Below, piece by piece: positions 9,842 to 18,097 of a stretch of 64,000 nt of DNA. This DNA is from Aquicoccus porphyridii. Its GTDB lineage: Bacteria; Pseudomonadota; Alphaproteobacteria; Rhodobacterales; Rhodobacteraceae. The notes beneath the pieces are model-generated. The model saw only the letters and a program-made list of their open reading frames with translations, did not search any database and had not been told where the DNA came from. The stretch covers positions 312,724 to 376,723 of the forward strand of contig NZ_VINQ01000003.1 in assembly GCF_008369105.1 (NCBI RefSeq), read 5' to 3'. Position 1 is the first letter of the stretch. Every line of letters starts with the position of its first letter. The position numbers were made by a program, and so were the translations under genes.

Positions 9842-10429
9842 TCACCGCCATTTCCGGCATGTGGCCAGTTGCGAACGATACATGTTGGCCCGCGAATCCA
9901 CTTCGCCCGCGATCCGAAGCAGCCACGCCTTGTTGTTATAGCTGCCCCGGGCAAAACCGGTATGACCCTCGTGATAGGCCATGTACTGGTTGCGCGCATC
10001 CGACACGGCCACGCCGTTGCGCTCGCGTGTCTTGGTCATGTACCAGCCCATGAAATCGGCGGCATCGTTGATCCTGTCACGCCGCGCGCCCGGGCTTCTG
10101 GTCTCGCGCCTGTATTCATCCCACGTCCCATCCAGCGCCTGCGCATAGCCATAGGCGCTCGATTGTCGACCCATCGGGATCACGCCCAGCGCATAGCGAA
10201 ACGGTGTGCGCGCATCGCCAATGAACTTGCTCTCCTGGTAAAGCGTCGCCATCTGGACATGCGCGGGAACGCCCCATTTGCGCTCGGTCGCGCGAAAGGC
10301 CCGCACGAAATGCGGCCTTTGCTCCAGAATGCTGCACGCATTGTCCAGAGATGTCGGCGCCGAACCGTCCCGCTGGGCACAGCTGCCCAGCACGACCAGA
10401 ATCACCAGGGCGCGAAGAAGTCTGCTCAT
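9842..10429 (-). CDS. Lytic transglycosylase (SLT-domain lipoprotein)
   Basis: A 195-residue peptidoglycan lyase. The first residues form a lipoprotein signal (LVILVVLGSC, with the lipid-accepting cysteine near residue 17). The SLT-like fold follows: ATLYQESKF contains the catalytic glutamate (E68) and SAYGYAQALDGTWDEY matches the conserved GxxQ-type segment, here GYAQ. This suggests cleavage of glycan strands to 1,6-anhydro products at the outer-membrane inner face. Short, EtgA-like or EmtA-like single-domain enzymes are of this size. It is convergent with lolA and divergent from hspQ across a 228-base AT-rich gap. Confidence 0.85.
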   Translation of the reverse strand: MSRLLRALVILVVLGSCAQRDGSAPTSLDNACSILEQRPHFVRAFRATERKWGVPAHVQMATLYQESKFIGDARTPFRYALGVIPMGRQSSAYGYAQALDGTWDEYRRETRSPGARRDRINDAADFMGWYMTKTRERNGVAVSDARNQYMAYHEGHTGFARGSYNNKAWLLRIAGEVDSRANMYRSQLATCRKWR

Positions 10430-10657
10430 CTGCCTCTCGCTATGTTTTTTATCGTCTTTTGCGATTATTTTAGCGGATTTTTCGCCCGGGATAAACGTAT
10501 TTCATGCGCAACTCCGCGTTACCCCGGTTTCGCATACAGCGAAAGGTCACAGATCACTGTCAAAACAAGGTTCACAAACTGTTTCCCATGAATTCGCGGC
10601 GTGGAAATGGACAACCCCCCCTTGAAGGCATTATGATCGGGCGTTAGGGGCTGCACC
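10430..10657. promoter_or_regulatory. AT-rich divergent promoter region (transglycosylase / hspQ)
   Basis: This gap is clearly more AT-rich than its surroundings, especially 10440-10510 with several T-runs. It must hold the promoters of both flanking genes. I looked for a heat-shock sigma32 promoter in front of hspQ and found no convincing pair of boxes. Confidence 0.5.
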
Positions 10658-10987
10658 ATGATGTTAAGAACGCGAGCGAAATATCACCTCGGACAGGTTG
10701 TCCGTCACAAGAAACACCCGTTTCGCGGGGTGGTTTTCGATGTCGATCCGGAGTTCAACAACAGCGAGGAATGGTATGAATCCATTCCCGAAGACAGCCG
10801 CCCGTCGAAGGAACAACCCTTCTACCACCTGCTCGCCGAAAACGATCAAAGCTATTACGTGGCTTACGTCAGCGAACAGAACCTCGTCGCCGATTATTCC
10901 GGCGAGCCGGTCGATCACCCGGACATCCCCGACCTGTTCGGCCCGTTCGAAGACGGGCATTACCCGCTGCATTTCCAACTGAACTGA
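10658..10987 (+). CDS. hspQ: Heat shock protein HspQ
   Basis: A 109-residue hemimethylated-DNA-binding-fold protein of the HspQ/YccV family. Landmarks are the start AKYHLGQVVRHKKHPFRGVVFDVDPEF, the segment QPFYHLLAEND and YVAYVSEQNL. In enterobacteria HspQ is a heat-shock protein that acts as a specificity enhancer of Lon protease and promotes decay of mutant DnaA. Two consecutive ATGs (10658 and 10661) can start it; an AGGGG lies about ten bases upstream. It converges with the rhodanese gene, with an imperfect hairpin overlapping the rhodanese stop. Confidence 0.92.
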   Translation: MMLRTRAKYHLGQVVRHKKHPFRGVVFDVDPEFNNSEEWYESIPEDSRPSKEQPFYHLLAENDQSYYVAYVSEQNLVADYSGEPVDHPDIPDLFGPFEDGHYPLHFQLN

Positions 10988-11004
10988 AAACCGCAGCAGG
11001 TTGA

Positions 11005-11030
11005 CGCCCGACCTAAAGGTCGATCGGGCG
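11005..11030. terminator. Imperfect hairpin between hspQ and the rhodanese gene
   Basis: CGCCCG (11005-11010) pairs with CGGGCG (11025-11030), and ACC pairs with GGT inside it, around a TAAA loop. The element overlaps the end of the rhodanese reading frame and lies 18 bases after hspQ, so it may act on both convergent transcripts. Confidence 0.4.
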
Positions 11031-11396
11031 CTCCTCTTTCTTCCAGGCCGCGAAACCGCCCTCCATCTCGGCGATGTTCTCGACCCCCATCTCCTTCAGC
11101 GTCTTGACCGACAGCGCCGACCGCCACGCACTGGCGCAGAACAGAACCAGCGTCTTGTCAGTAGCCAGCCCCTCCTTGTGATAGGGGCTCTCCGGGTCGA
11201 CCCAGAATTCCAGCATCCCGCGCGGCGCATGAAACGCGCCCGGAATACGTCCGTCACGGCTCAATTCGCGCGGGTCGCGAATATCCACCAAAAGCGCCTC
11301 GCCCGCCTCGGCCATCCGCGCGGCCTCCTCGGTGCTGAGCGAGGTGATCGTTTTCTTGGCCTGTGCGACCATCTCCTTCACGGGTGTGATAGCCAT
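11013..11396 (-). CDS. Rhodanese-domain protein
   Basis: A 127-residue single-domain rhodanese. The active-site loop is CASAWRSA with the sulfur-carrying cysteine at C87; the LVDIRDPRELSRDGRIPGAFHAPRG region (about 36-60) is the typical CH2A-like strand-helix element. Such proteins transfer sulfane sulfur to thiophilic acceptors, and the physiological acceptor cannot be named. It starts three bases after the gamma-glutamyltransferase-like gene, which lies upstream on the same strand, so they form an operon that may link glutathione or cysteine breakdown with sulfur handling. That link is inferred from context only. Confidence 0.88.
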   Translation of the reverse strand: MAITPVKEMVAQAKKTITSLSTEEAARMAEAGEALLVDIRDPRELSRDGRIPGAFHAPRGMLEFWVDPESPYHKEGLATDKTLVLFCASAWRSALSVKTLKEMGVENIAEMEGGFAAWKKEERPIDL

Positions 11397-11399
11397 CTC

Positions 11400-12977
11400 T
11401 CAATACCCCAATGCAATGCCGTCTTTGCGCGGGTCCGACGCGCCTTCCAATATCCCGTCCTCACGGATCAGGATCGCCTGCGCCCCGCCCAACGGTCCCT
11501 CGGGCACGATAACATCATGCCCCAGTTCGGCCAACTCGGCCCGCACCGCCTCGGAATAGCCCTTCTCGACATTGAGCTTGCCCTGATCGGTAAAACTGCG
11601 CGGCGCGTCCAGCGCATCCTGCAATTCCATCCCGTAATCGACCATGTTGGTCACGACACGCGCATGCCCGTTGGGCTGATAGGCCCCGCCCATCACACCG
11701 AACGGCATGATCACCTTTCCGTTCCGGCGCAGCATCCCCGGGATGATCGTGTGCATCGGCCGCTTGCCGCCCGCCATCTCGTTCGGATGCCCCTCGTCAA
11801 GAGTAAAGCCCGCACCCCTGTTCTGCATCAGGATGCCGAATTTCTCGCTCGCGATCCCCGAGCCGAAGCCATGGAAAATCGAATAGATGAACGAAACGGC
11901 CATCCGGTCCTTGTCGACCACGGTGATATAGACGGTATCCTTGTGCACCGCCTCGCTTACCGGGGCTGCCGCCGCCATCGCCTTCTTGGGGTCGATCAGC
12001 GCGGCAAGTTTCTTTGCCGTTTCCATGCTCAACATATGGTCAAGCCGCGCCGTCTGGTCCGGGTCGGCAATGAACCGGTTGCGCGCATCATAGGCCAGCT
12101 TCGCCGCCTCGGCCTCGATATGCGCCCGCGCGGCCCCGAACGGCTCCATGCTGGCCAGATCGAACTGCGCCAGGATGTTGAGCATCAGGATCGCGGTCGC
12201 CCCCTGCCCGTTGGGCGGATGCTCGACAAGATCGGTGCCCCTGTAGTCACCGCCCACCGGCTCGGTATAGAAACTCTCCGCGCCTGCGAAATCCTCAAGC
12301 GTGTGCACGCCGCCCAATTCCCGCAGCGCGGCAACCATGTCCTCGGCCACCTCGCCGGTATAGAACGCGTCGCGCCCATCCCGCGCGATGCGGCGCAGCA
12401 CTTCGGCCTGCCCGGGCGCGGCAAACATCTGCCCGACCTTAGGAACCTCCCCGTTGATCAGGAAATGCGTTTTCCCATGCGCTTGCAAAGCCTTCGCCGC
12501 ACTCGGCAGATCAAAGGCCACGCGCGGCGCAATCGGAACGCCGGTCTCGGCATAGTGGATCGCCGGGGCCAGAACCGCATCGAGCCCGATCTTGCCCCAA
12601 TCCGCGCTCAACCGGCAGAACGCGTCAATCGCCGTCGGGATCGTCACCGCCTCGGACGCATAGGTCGGCACCGTCTTGTGCCCCTTGTCGCGCAGTGCCG
12701 CGGCGCTGGCCGCCGCGGGCGCCCGTCCTGACCCGTTGAACGCCCGAATCTCTTCTTTCCCCGCGGGCTTGAACAGAACGAAGCAATCCCCGCCGATACC
12801 CGTCATCTGCGGTTCGCAAATTCCCAGAAGAACCGCGCCCGCGATCGCCGCGTCCATCGCGTTGCCGCCTCGCTCAAGGACATCCACCGCCGCCTTCGCG
12901 GCCAGCGGATGCGATGTGGCGCAAACCCCGTTCGCAGCCAGAACAGCCGACCGTCCCGGAAAATGAAAATCGCGCAT
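11400..12977 (-). CDS. Gamma-glutamyltransferase-family protein
   Basis: A 525-residue Ntn-hydrolase of the gamma-glutamyltranspeptidase superfamily. The N-terminal half carries the ERGGNAMDAAIAGAVLLGICEP and TGIGGDCF segments. The maturation site is in KDTVYITVVDKD, where the threonine becomes the nucleophile after self-cleavage. Family members remove gamma-glutamyl groups from glutathione or related amides. No signal peptide is visible, unlike periplasmic Ggt, so a cytoplasmic enzyme that acts on another gamma-glutamyl or acyl compound is possible. MRDFHFP at 12977 is chosen as the start; the ATG at 12992 is also possible. Confidence 0.85.
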   Translation of the reverse strand: MRDFHFPGRSAVLAANGVCATSHPLAAKAAVDVLERGGNAMDAAIAGAVLLGICEPQMTGIGGDCFVLFKPAGKEEIRAFNGSGRAPAAASAAALRDKGHKTVPTYASEAVTIPTAIDAFCRLSADWGKIGLDAVLAPAIHYAETGVPIAPRVAFDLPSAAKALQAHGKTHFLINGEVPKVGQMFAAPGQAEVLRRIARDGRDAFYTGEVAEDMVAALRELGGVHTLEDFAGAESFYTEPVGGDYRGTDLVEHPPNGQGATAILMLNILAQFDLASMEPFGAARAHIEAEAAKLAYDARNRFIADPDQTARLDHMLSMETAKKLAALIDPKKAMAAAAPVSEAVHKDTVYITVVDKDRMAVSFIYSIFHGFGSGIASEKFGILMQNRGAGFTLDEGHPNEMAGGKRPMHTIIPGMLRRNGKVIMPFGVMGGAYQPNGHARVVTNMVDYGMELQDALDAPRSFTDQGKLNVEKGYSEAVRAELAELGHDVIVPEGPLGGAQAILIREDGILEGASDPRKDGIALGY

Positions 12978-13081
12978 CTCGTCTCTCCCCATCCTGTCAT
13001 CCCGGCAACACTAAGGTCCGATTGCACGAATGCCAATCGGGCCGTTGCGTTCAACATGATCCGGAATGTGGGATGGGTAAA

Positions 13082-13129
13082 CCTCGACGCCGGACACTGG
13101 GTGGGGGCTGTTAACGCCCGACGTCGAGG
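13082..13129. repeat. Inverted repeat in the ggt / anti-sigma gap
   Basis: CCTCGACG at 13082-13089 and CGTCGAGG at 13122-13129 are exact complements separated by 32 bases. The 240-base gap (12978-13217) is otherwise empty. The element could terminate the anti-sigma transcript or mark the ggt promoter region; nothing in the sequence decides between these. Confidence 0.35.
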
Positions 13130-13217
13130 GAAGCTATATGCAGCTACCCTTACCTTATCGCGTTACAATCGGGCGGCAATGCGGGGCGTATGCGGCGATT
13201 CAGCGAATTGATTCGGG

Positions 13218-13709
13218 CTATTCTGCGACGGGGCCACGCGCGTTCATCTCAGGGTTGCGCCGGTATGGAATAGCAAAGCGCAAACGGTTGCACCCGGCAT
13301 CGCGGCAATACTCCAGATCGTTGGCAAGACGATGCACAAGGAACCATCCGAACCCCCCTTCGGGCAGGTCTTGCCGCGCCCCGTCGACCGGCGCCAGCCG
13401 TCCCGGCGGCAGGCATAGCCCCGGCATCGGCGCGCCATGATCGCGGATCGTGAACCAAAGCGCATCCTGTCCGCTCTCGCAGCATAATTCGACCTCGCCC
13501 TGGCGATCCGGCCCATAGGCATGTTCCACGATATTGTTGAGAATCTCGCCAAGCACGATCTCGGTCGTGCTTCGCAGGTAATCGTCGCGCCCTTCGGCGG
13601 CCAGCGTCGCGATCAGCTCTTTCAGGGCGGCCCGCACGGCAAGCGCGGTCCCGGTAAAGACAAGGCGAAAGTGGTCAGGCATCGGGACATCCTTCGGCCT
13701 CATGACCAT
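13218..13709 (-). CDS. RsbW-type anti-sigma factor / serine kinase (HATPase)
   Basis: A 163-residue GHKL ATPase domain without a sensor part, as in the RsbW/SpoIIAB group. The N-box helix is EIVLGEILNNIVEHAY (about 46-61). The ATP-lid glycines lie in FTIRDHGAPMPG and EGGFGWFLVHRLANDLEY. Such proteins bind a target (often a sigma factor) and phosphorylate the serine of a STAS antagonist. The antagonist is encoded 15 bases upstream on the same strand, so the two form a partner-switch module. No sigma factor or PP2C phosphatase gene is in the window. Start 13709; ATG 13703 is also usable. Confidence 0.85.
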   Translation of the reverse strand: MVMRPKDVPMPDHFRLVFTGTALAVRAALKELIATLAAEGRDDYLRSTTEIVLGEILNNIVEHAYGPDRQGEVELCCESGQDALWFTIRDHGAPMPGLCLPPGRLAPVDGARQDLPEGGFGWFLVHRLANDLEYCRDAGCNRLRFAIPYRRNPEMNARGPVAE

Positions 13710-13724
13710 TTCGCCGGGCCGGCC

Positions 13725-14066
13725 TCAGCCGTCGGCATAGATCGCATGCGCCTGTGCAATATCGTCATGAATGGTGAACACGCTGTCCATCCGGGTCAGG
13801 CGAAAGACCTTTTCGACATTGGGGCGCAACGCCGCCAGATCGAGCCGCCGGGTCGCGCCCAACTGCTTCATCGCGGCCACGATCGCGCCCAGGCCACTGG
13901 AATCCATGAAATCGACCTCACCCAGATCGAGGACAACATGCGGCGCCCCGCTCGCCGTCAGTTCCCGCATGCGATCCTTGAAACGGATGGCCACCGCCGC
14001 GTCGATCCGCGCTTCCTTGACCGCCACGATCTGAAGATCACTCGTTCCGCTGCTCTCAAGGTTCAT
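13725..14066 (-). CDS. STAS-domain anti-anti-sigma factor
   Basis: A 113-residue STAS protein of the SpoIIAA/RsbV type. The phosphorylatable serine is in VDFMDSSGLGAIVAAMK, within the conserved D-S-S-G loop (about residues 53-56). The protein is predicted to sequester the RsbW-like kinase when dephosphorylated. The first gene of the two-gene unit, it diverges from the thiolase gene with about 100 bases between them. The pair probably governs a stress, biofilm or envelope response, but the output is not visible from this window. Confidence 0.88.
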   Translation of the reverse strand: MNLESSGTSDLQIVAVKEARIDAAVAIRFKDRMRELTASGAPHVVLDLGEVDFMDSSGLGAIVAAMKQLGATRRLDLAALRPNVEKVFRLTRMDSVFTIHDDIAQAHAIYADG

Positions 14067-14164
14067 GGCTTCTCCGATGCGTAGAACTACGAATTCTTGC
14101 GAACAGGCTAGACCTCAATCCTTACCATTCGGTATGCATGGGGCGAACATATCGGAGGCAGACC

Positions 14165-15337
14165 ATGAAAGAAGTCGTTATCGCGGGCGCAGCCCGCACA
14201 CCCATGGGCGGGTTTCAAGGCGTCTTTGACGGGGTGCCTGCCGCCAATCTTGGTGGCGCCGCGATTCGCACCGCGTTGAAAGACGCGGGCGCCGGGTCCG
14301 TCGACGAGGTTCTAATGGGCTGTGTCCTGCCCGCCGGTCAGGGGCAGGCGCCCGCACGTCAGGCCGGGTTCAATGCCGGTCTCGGTGAAGACGTGCCCGC
14401 CACCACCCTCAACAAGATGTGCGGCTCGGGCATGCGTGCCGCCATGATGGGCTTTGACCAGATCACGCTCGGCCATAATGCCACGATGATTGTCGGCGGC
14501 ATGGAATCGATGTCGAACGCCCCCTATCTCCTGCCCAAGATGCGCGGCGGCGCCCGCATCGGCCATCAGGAGGTCAAGGACCACATGTTCCTCGACGGGC
14601 TCGAAGACGCCTATGACAAGGGCCGCCTGATGGGCACCTTCGCCGAAGACTGCGCCGAGGCGTTCCAGTTCACGCGCGAGGCACAGGACCAATACGCCAT
14701 CGGCTCGCTCGACAACGCGCTCGAAGCCGAACGCACGGGTGCCTTCGACGATGAAATCACCCCCGTCACCATTCACGCTCGCACGGGGGAGGAAATCATC
14801 ACCTGTGATGAGCAACCCGGCAAGGCACGGCCCGAGAAGATCCCGATGCTCAAACCCGCCTTCCGCAAGGATGGCACCGTCACCGCGGCCAATTCCTCGT
14901 CCATCTCCGACGGTGCCGCCGCGCTCGTGCTGGCCGACCGCGACCATGCCGATGCGCAGGGCATGAAGATCCGCGCCCGCATCCTCGGTCATGCCAGCCA
15001 CGCACAGGCCCCGTCTCAATTTCCCACCGCGCCGATCCCCGCGGCGCAAAAGCTGCTCGAGCGTATCGGCTGGAACAAGACCGATGTCGACCTGTGGGAA
15101 GTGAACGAGGCTTTCGCCGTGGTGCCCATGGCCTTCATGCGCGAACTTGGCCTGCCGCGCGATATCGTCAACGTCAATGGCGGCGCCTGCGCGCTGGGCC
15201 ATCCGATCGGCGCCTCGGGTGCCCGCATCATGGTCACGCTTCTCAACGCGCTGGAAAAGCGCGGCCTGAAACGTGGCATCGCTGCAATCTGCATCGGCGG
15301 CGGCGAAGGCACGGCCATCGCCATAGAACGGGTCTGA
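14165..15337 (+). CDS. Acetyl-CoA C-acyltransferase (thiolase)
   Basis: A 390-residue thiolase. The acyl-accepting cysteine is C86 (NKMCGSGMRA), the base histidine H346 lies in GGACALGHPIGASG and the second cysteine C376 in CIGGGEGTA; all three are intact. It makes or splits acetoacetyl-CoA or longer 3-ketoacyl-CoA. Sequence inspection does not separate a biosynthetic PhaA-type from a degradative FadA-type enzyme. No phaB or fadB neighbour is present. The frame is open from 14138, but ATG 14165 after CGGAGG matches the family start MKEVVIAGAARTPMG. Confidence 0.92.
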   Translation: MKEVVIAGAARTPMGGFQGVFDGVPAANLGGAAIRTALKDAGAGSVDEVLMGCVLPAGQGQAPARQAGFNAGLGEDVPATTLNKMCGSGMRAAMMGFDQITLGHNATMIVGGMESMSNAPYLLPKMRGGARIGHQEVKDHMFLDGLEDAYDKGRLMGTFAEDCAEAFQFTREAQDQYAIGSLDNALEAERTGAFDDEITPVTIHARTGEEIITCDEQPGKARPEKIPMLKPAFRKDGTVTAANSSSISDGAAALVLADRDHADAQGMKIRARILGHASHAQAPSQFPTAPIPAAQKLLERIGWNKTDVDLWEVNEAFAVVPMAFMRELGLPRDIVNVNGGACALGHPIGASGARIMVTLLNALEKRGLKRGIAAICIGGGEGTAIAIERV

Positions 15338-15380
15338 CCCGAACCGGGGCAGGCCACACATTCAAACGGCCACCCTTCGG

Positions 15381-15420
15381 TTTTCACCCGCGTGAAAAAA
15401 TCGTTTATATTTTCACCCGC
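15381..15420. promoter_or_regulatory. Probable operator of the XRE-cupin regulator
   Basis: TTTTCAC (15381-15387) and GTGAAAA (15392-15398) form a perfect 7-bp palindrome with spacer CCGC. The half-site with its flank, TTTTCACCCGC, recurs exactly at 15410-15420. The position 45-85 bases before the regulator start suggests autoregulation. Confidence 0.5.
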
Positions 15421-15465
15421 CCCTGCTAGTATGAAATTATAGCTACGTATTTCACGGAAGCGACC

Positions 15466-16035
15466 ATGCACCACGATCCACCCGCCTCGGCCACGCTCGG
15501 CGCCGACATCCGTGCGGTGCGCAAATCCCGCGGGCTGACACTTTCACAGCTCGCGGCACGTCTCGACCGCTCGATCGGCTGGCTCTCACAGGTCGAACGC
15601 AACCTGTCGCACCCCTCGATCACCGATCTGCGCCACATTGCCGCCGCGCTCGACACGACCGTTTCGCTCCTCTTCGGTCAGGCCCCGGCCCCCGCGCACG
15701 AGGTCGGCTATATCGTCCGCAACCACGCCCGCCGCCCCATCGGCTCAAGCGAAACCGGCCTCATCGAAGAGCTGCTCTCACCCGATCTCACCGACGATTT
15801 CGAAGTCGTCCACTCGACCTTCTTGCCGCATTCCCGAATAGGCGAGGTGGTCACCCGCCAGGCCCAGGAACTGGGCTACCTGGTTTCGGGCAGGCTCGAT
15901 CTCGTCATTTCGGGGCGCAGGTTCACCATCCACCCCGGCGACAGCTTCCGCATCCGCAACGAACCCTTCGAATGGATCAACCCCTACGATGCCCCCGCCA
16001 TCGCGATCTGGGTCATCGCCCCACCCATCTACTGA
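15466..16035 (+). CDS. XRE-family regulator with C-terminal cupin domain
   Basis: A 189-residue transcription factor. The helix-turn-helix lies at about residues 10-65 (IRAVRKSRGLTLSQLAARL, then GWLSQVERNLSHPSITDLRHIAAAL). The C-terminal cupin (about 105-185) contains ELGYLVSGRLDLVISGRRF and HPGDSFRIRNEPFEW. This architecture is typical of regulators such as PuuR that sense small amines or acids with the cupin. The ligand is unknown. The GFA-family gene follows ten bases after the stop and the lysE gene after that, so the three probably form an operon, with the regulator possibly binding the palindrome upstream. Confidence 0.88.
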   Translation: MHHDPPASATLGADIRAVRKSRGLTLSQLAARLDRSIGWLSQVERNLSHPSITDLRHIAAALDTTVSLLFGQAPAPAHEVGYIVRNHARRPIGSSETGLIEELLSPDLTDDFEVVHSTFLPHSRIGEVVTRQAQELGYLVSGRLDLVISGRRFTIHPGDSFRIRNEPFEWINPYDAPAIAIWVIAPPIY

Positions 16036-16045
16036 GGAGACCAAC

Positions 16046-16417
16046 ATGATCAAGGGACACTGCCTCTGTGGCGCCTGCACCTTCGAAACCGATGCCGCAC
16101 CAAGGGGGCCCTCGATGTGCCATTGCGGCCAATGCCGCCGCCAATCGGGCGGCATCTGGTCCTCGGCCTATGTCGCGCGCGCGGCCCTGCGCATCTCCGG
16201 CCCGGTCAAATGGTTCGCCTCCAGCGAGAACGCCCGTCGCGGCTTCTGCCCCGAATGCGGCAGCTTCCTGTTCTGGGAGGCGCTGGACGAGGACACGTGC
16301 AGCTTCGCGCTCGGCGCCATCTCCAATCCCACCGGGCTCAGGCTTGAAAAACATATCTTCACCGGCGACAAGGGCGACTATTACGACATCGCCGATGGTC
16401 TGCCGCAAAAGGAATAG
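16046..16417 (+). CDS. GFA-family (glutathione-dependent formaldehyde-activating-like) protein
   Basis: A 123-residue zinc protein of the GFA/CENP-V family. Zinc ligands are visible as CLCGAC (residues 6-11), CHCGQC (25-30) and FCPECGS (about 70). Founding member Gfa was described as a catalyst of formaldehyde-glutathione adduct formation, but most family members have no proven function. Start at 16046 follows GAGGAG in the preceding bases. Coupled closely to the XRE-cupin gene upstream and to lysE three bases downstream. Confidence 0.88.
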   Translation: MIKGHCLCGACTFETDAAPRGPSMCHCGQCRRQSGGIWSSAYVARAALRISGPVKWFASSENARRGFCPECGSFLFWEALDEDTCSFALGAISNPTGLRLEKHIFTGDKGDYYDIADGLPQKE

Positions 16418-16420
16418 GCC

Positions 16421-17044
16421 ATGTTAGAGACTCTTTTGGCCATGGATTTCGCCACCGTTGCCGCTTTTGCGGGCGCGGGCATCCTGCTCAATCTCACGCC
16501 CGGCTCGGACGTGATGTTCGCCTCCGCCTCGGGTCTTTCGGGCGGCCCACGTGCGGGGATCGCGGCTGCGGCGGGCATTTCGCTCGGCGGGCTTGTTCAT
16601 ACCGCGCTGGCCGCTTTCGGCCTCGCCGCACTCATCGCCGCAAGTCCCGCCACCTACGACGCGATCCGCTGGCTCGGGGCGGCCTACCTCATGTTCCTTG
16701 CCGTCAAAACATGGCGCAGCCCGCCCACGTCACGGCATGGGACCGGCGAAAACCGTCTCTATACCGCCTTCAAACGCGGTTTCCTGACCAATATGCTCAA
16801 TCCGAAAGTGGCGCTTTTCATCCTTGCCTTTCTGCCGCAATTCACCACGCCTGCCGCGGGTCCGATCTGGCACCAGATCCTGATCCTTGGCGTTGTCTTT
16901 GCCAGCACCGGATTTTGCATCACGGCGGGCTATGGCGCCACGGCGGGCCTTCTGCGCACGGCCCTCGGCCGGGTCTCGAAAACACTGAATCGCATCACCG
17001 CGCTTGTCTTCGGGGCGCTCGCCATCCGTCTCGTCTGGGAATAG
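16421..17044 (+). CDS. LysE/RhtB-family amino acid exporter
   Basis: A 207-residue membrane protein with about six spans. The family start MDFATVAAFAGAGILLNLTPGSDVMFASASGLSGG is recognisable from residue 8 (landmarks NLTPGSD and GPRAGI). It exports amino acids or related metabolites by proton exchange; the substrate is unknown. It follows the GFA gene by three bases. Its last 216 bases, and about 30 bases beyond the stop, are repeated at 37958-38231 with about 95% identity (ten differences counted by eye in the coding part). The second copy lacks the 5' two thirds. See the finding on this duplication. Confidence 0.9.
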   Translation: MLETLLAMDFATVAAFAGAGILLNLTPGSDVMFASASGLSGGPRAGIAAAAGISLGGLVHTALAAFGLAALIAASPATYDAIRWLGAAYLMFLAVKTWRSPPTSRHGTGENRLYTAFKRGFLTNMLNPKVALFILAFLPQFTTPAAGPIWHQILILGVVFASTGFCITAGYGATAGLLRTALGRVSKTLNRITALVFGALAIRLVWE

Positions 17045-17076
17045 AGCGCGCGGCGTTGCGGGGCGCAATGCGGACG
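16829..17076 (+). repeat. Direct repeat, copy 1 (intact lysE 3' end)
   Basis: This segment matches 37958-38231 in the same orientation. The coding part (216 bases to the stop) aligns without gaps. Beyond the stop the match continues with a gap of about 26 bases to GCGGAC and then breaks. The copies are 21,129 bases apart. Confidence 0.9.
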
Positions 17077-17302
17077 GAAGCAGACGCCTGGTTTGGTGAT
17101 GAAACGGCTCGATGAGCCGTGGTCTCGCCAAGGTTTCGGGTAACGCCGGTCTTGACCTGTCCGCGTGGCAGCAATAGCTAACGAGCCATGATGTTCACGT
17201 CCACCTTCTTCCCGCGATTCTGAGCGACCTTCGTCGCAGGCGCTCTGGCGCTTTTGAATCGCAATGGCTCCGCGTCGCGAGAGCCGAAAAGGAGGACGTG
17301 AA
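17045..17302. other. Gap between lysE and the PhyH gene, with a small hairpin
   Basis: No gene is supported. The left end is the tail of repeat copy 1. A perfect 7-bp stem-loop, ACGGCTC (17104-17110) / GAGCCGT (17114-17120) with loop GAT, may end lysE transcription although no T-run follows. The right end holds the AGGAGG of the PhyH gene. Confidence 0.45.
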
Positions 17303-18094
17303 ATGTCCATTCCCCAAGCAATGGGCCTGACCTCGCATCAGGTCGAAAATTTCATCAACGATGGCTTCGTCAAGGTAGAAGACGCCTTCAGCCGCGACCT
17401 CGCCCGGGACTGCCGCAACGAGTTGTGGGCCGATATCGGCCTCGCCCCGGACCGGCCCGAGACCTGGAACGAGCCGGTCATTCGTGTCGCTTCGAAATTA
17501 TCGCCACCCTTCGTGGCTGCCGCCAATACGCCGCGGCTGCATGCCGCCTACGACAGTCTCGTCGGTGAAGGGCGGTGGCTGCCCCCCCGGGGGCTCGGGA
17601 CATTCCCGATCCGCTTTCCGTCGAACGAAAGCGCCGGGGACGACGGCTGGCATGTGGACATGAGCTTCGGGACCGAGAACCCTGACTTCATGGAGTGGCG
17701 GGCGAACGTCATGAGCAGCGGACGGGCACTGCTGATGCTCTTTCTGTTCTCGGACGTCGGTCCCGACGACGCCCCCACGCGGATACGCAAAGGTTCGCAT
17801 GCCACCATCGCCCGCGAACTTCTGCCCCACGGCAAGGCTGGCGCCACACTCAGGCAGCTTTCGGCCGACGGCTATGCCTCGACGCAAGATTGCGAGATCG
17901 CTCTCGCAACTGGCGCGGCGGGTACGGTCTATCTCTGCCATCCTTTCGTGGTTCATGCGGCCCAGCCGCATCACGGAACCGAGCCACGCTTCATGGCACA
18001 GCCGCCTCTGATGCCGATCGTGGATTTCGATCCGACGCTGGCCCCATCGCCCGTCCAGGTCGCCATCCGGAAGGCCTGCGGACTGACGATGTAA
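17303..18094 (+). CDS. Phytanoyl-CoA dioxygenase (PhyH) family protein
   Basis: A 263-residue Fe(II)/2-oxoglutarate oxygenase. The iron-binding HxD is in WHVDMSF (about H116/D118), and the distal histidine and the 2-oxoglutarate-binding arginine are in the HPFVVHAAQPHHGTEPRF region (about residues 214-231). It should hydroxylate an unactivated carbon of a small molecule; the substrate cannot be inferred. ATG 17303 has AGGAGG about seven bases upstream. It is the first gene inside the block flanked by the lysE repeats. Downstream lie only gene relics, so any original partner genes may be lost. Confidence 0.85.
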   Translation: MSIPQAMGLTSHQVENFINDGFVKVEDAFSRDLARDCRNELWADIGLAPDRPETWNEPVIRVASKLSPPFVAAANTPRLHAAYDSLVGEGRWLPPRGLGTFPIRFPSNESAGDDGWHVDMSFGTENPDFMEWRANVMSSGRALLMLFLFSDVGPDDAPTRIRKGSHATIARELLPHGKAGATLRQLSADGYASTQDCEIALATGAAGTVYLCHPFVVHAAQPHHGTEPRFMAQPPLMPIVDFDPTLAPSPVQVAIRKACGLTM

Positions 18095-18097
18095 ACC

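Noticed and set aside
9842..10591. Plus-strand frame of 259 codons over the lytic transglycosylase
   Set aside because: The minus strand encodes a lipoprotein signal and SLT motifs; the plus frame has no domain.
10430..10657. Heat-shock promoter in front of hspQ
   Set aside because: A CTTGAA occurs near 10620, but no matching -10 box lies at the right distance.
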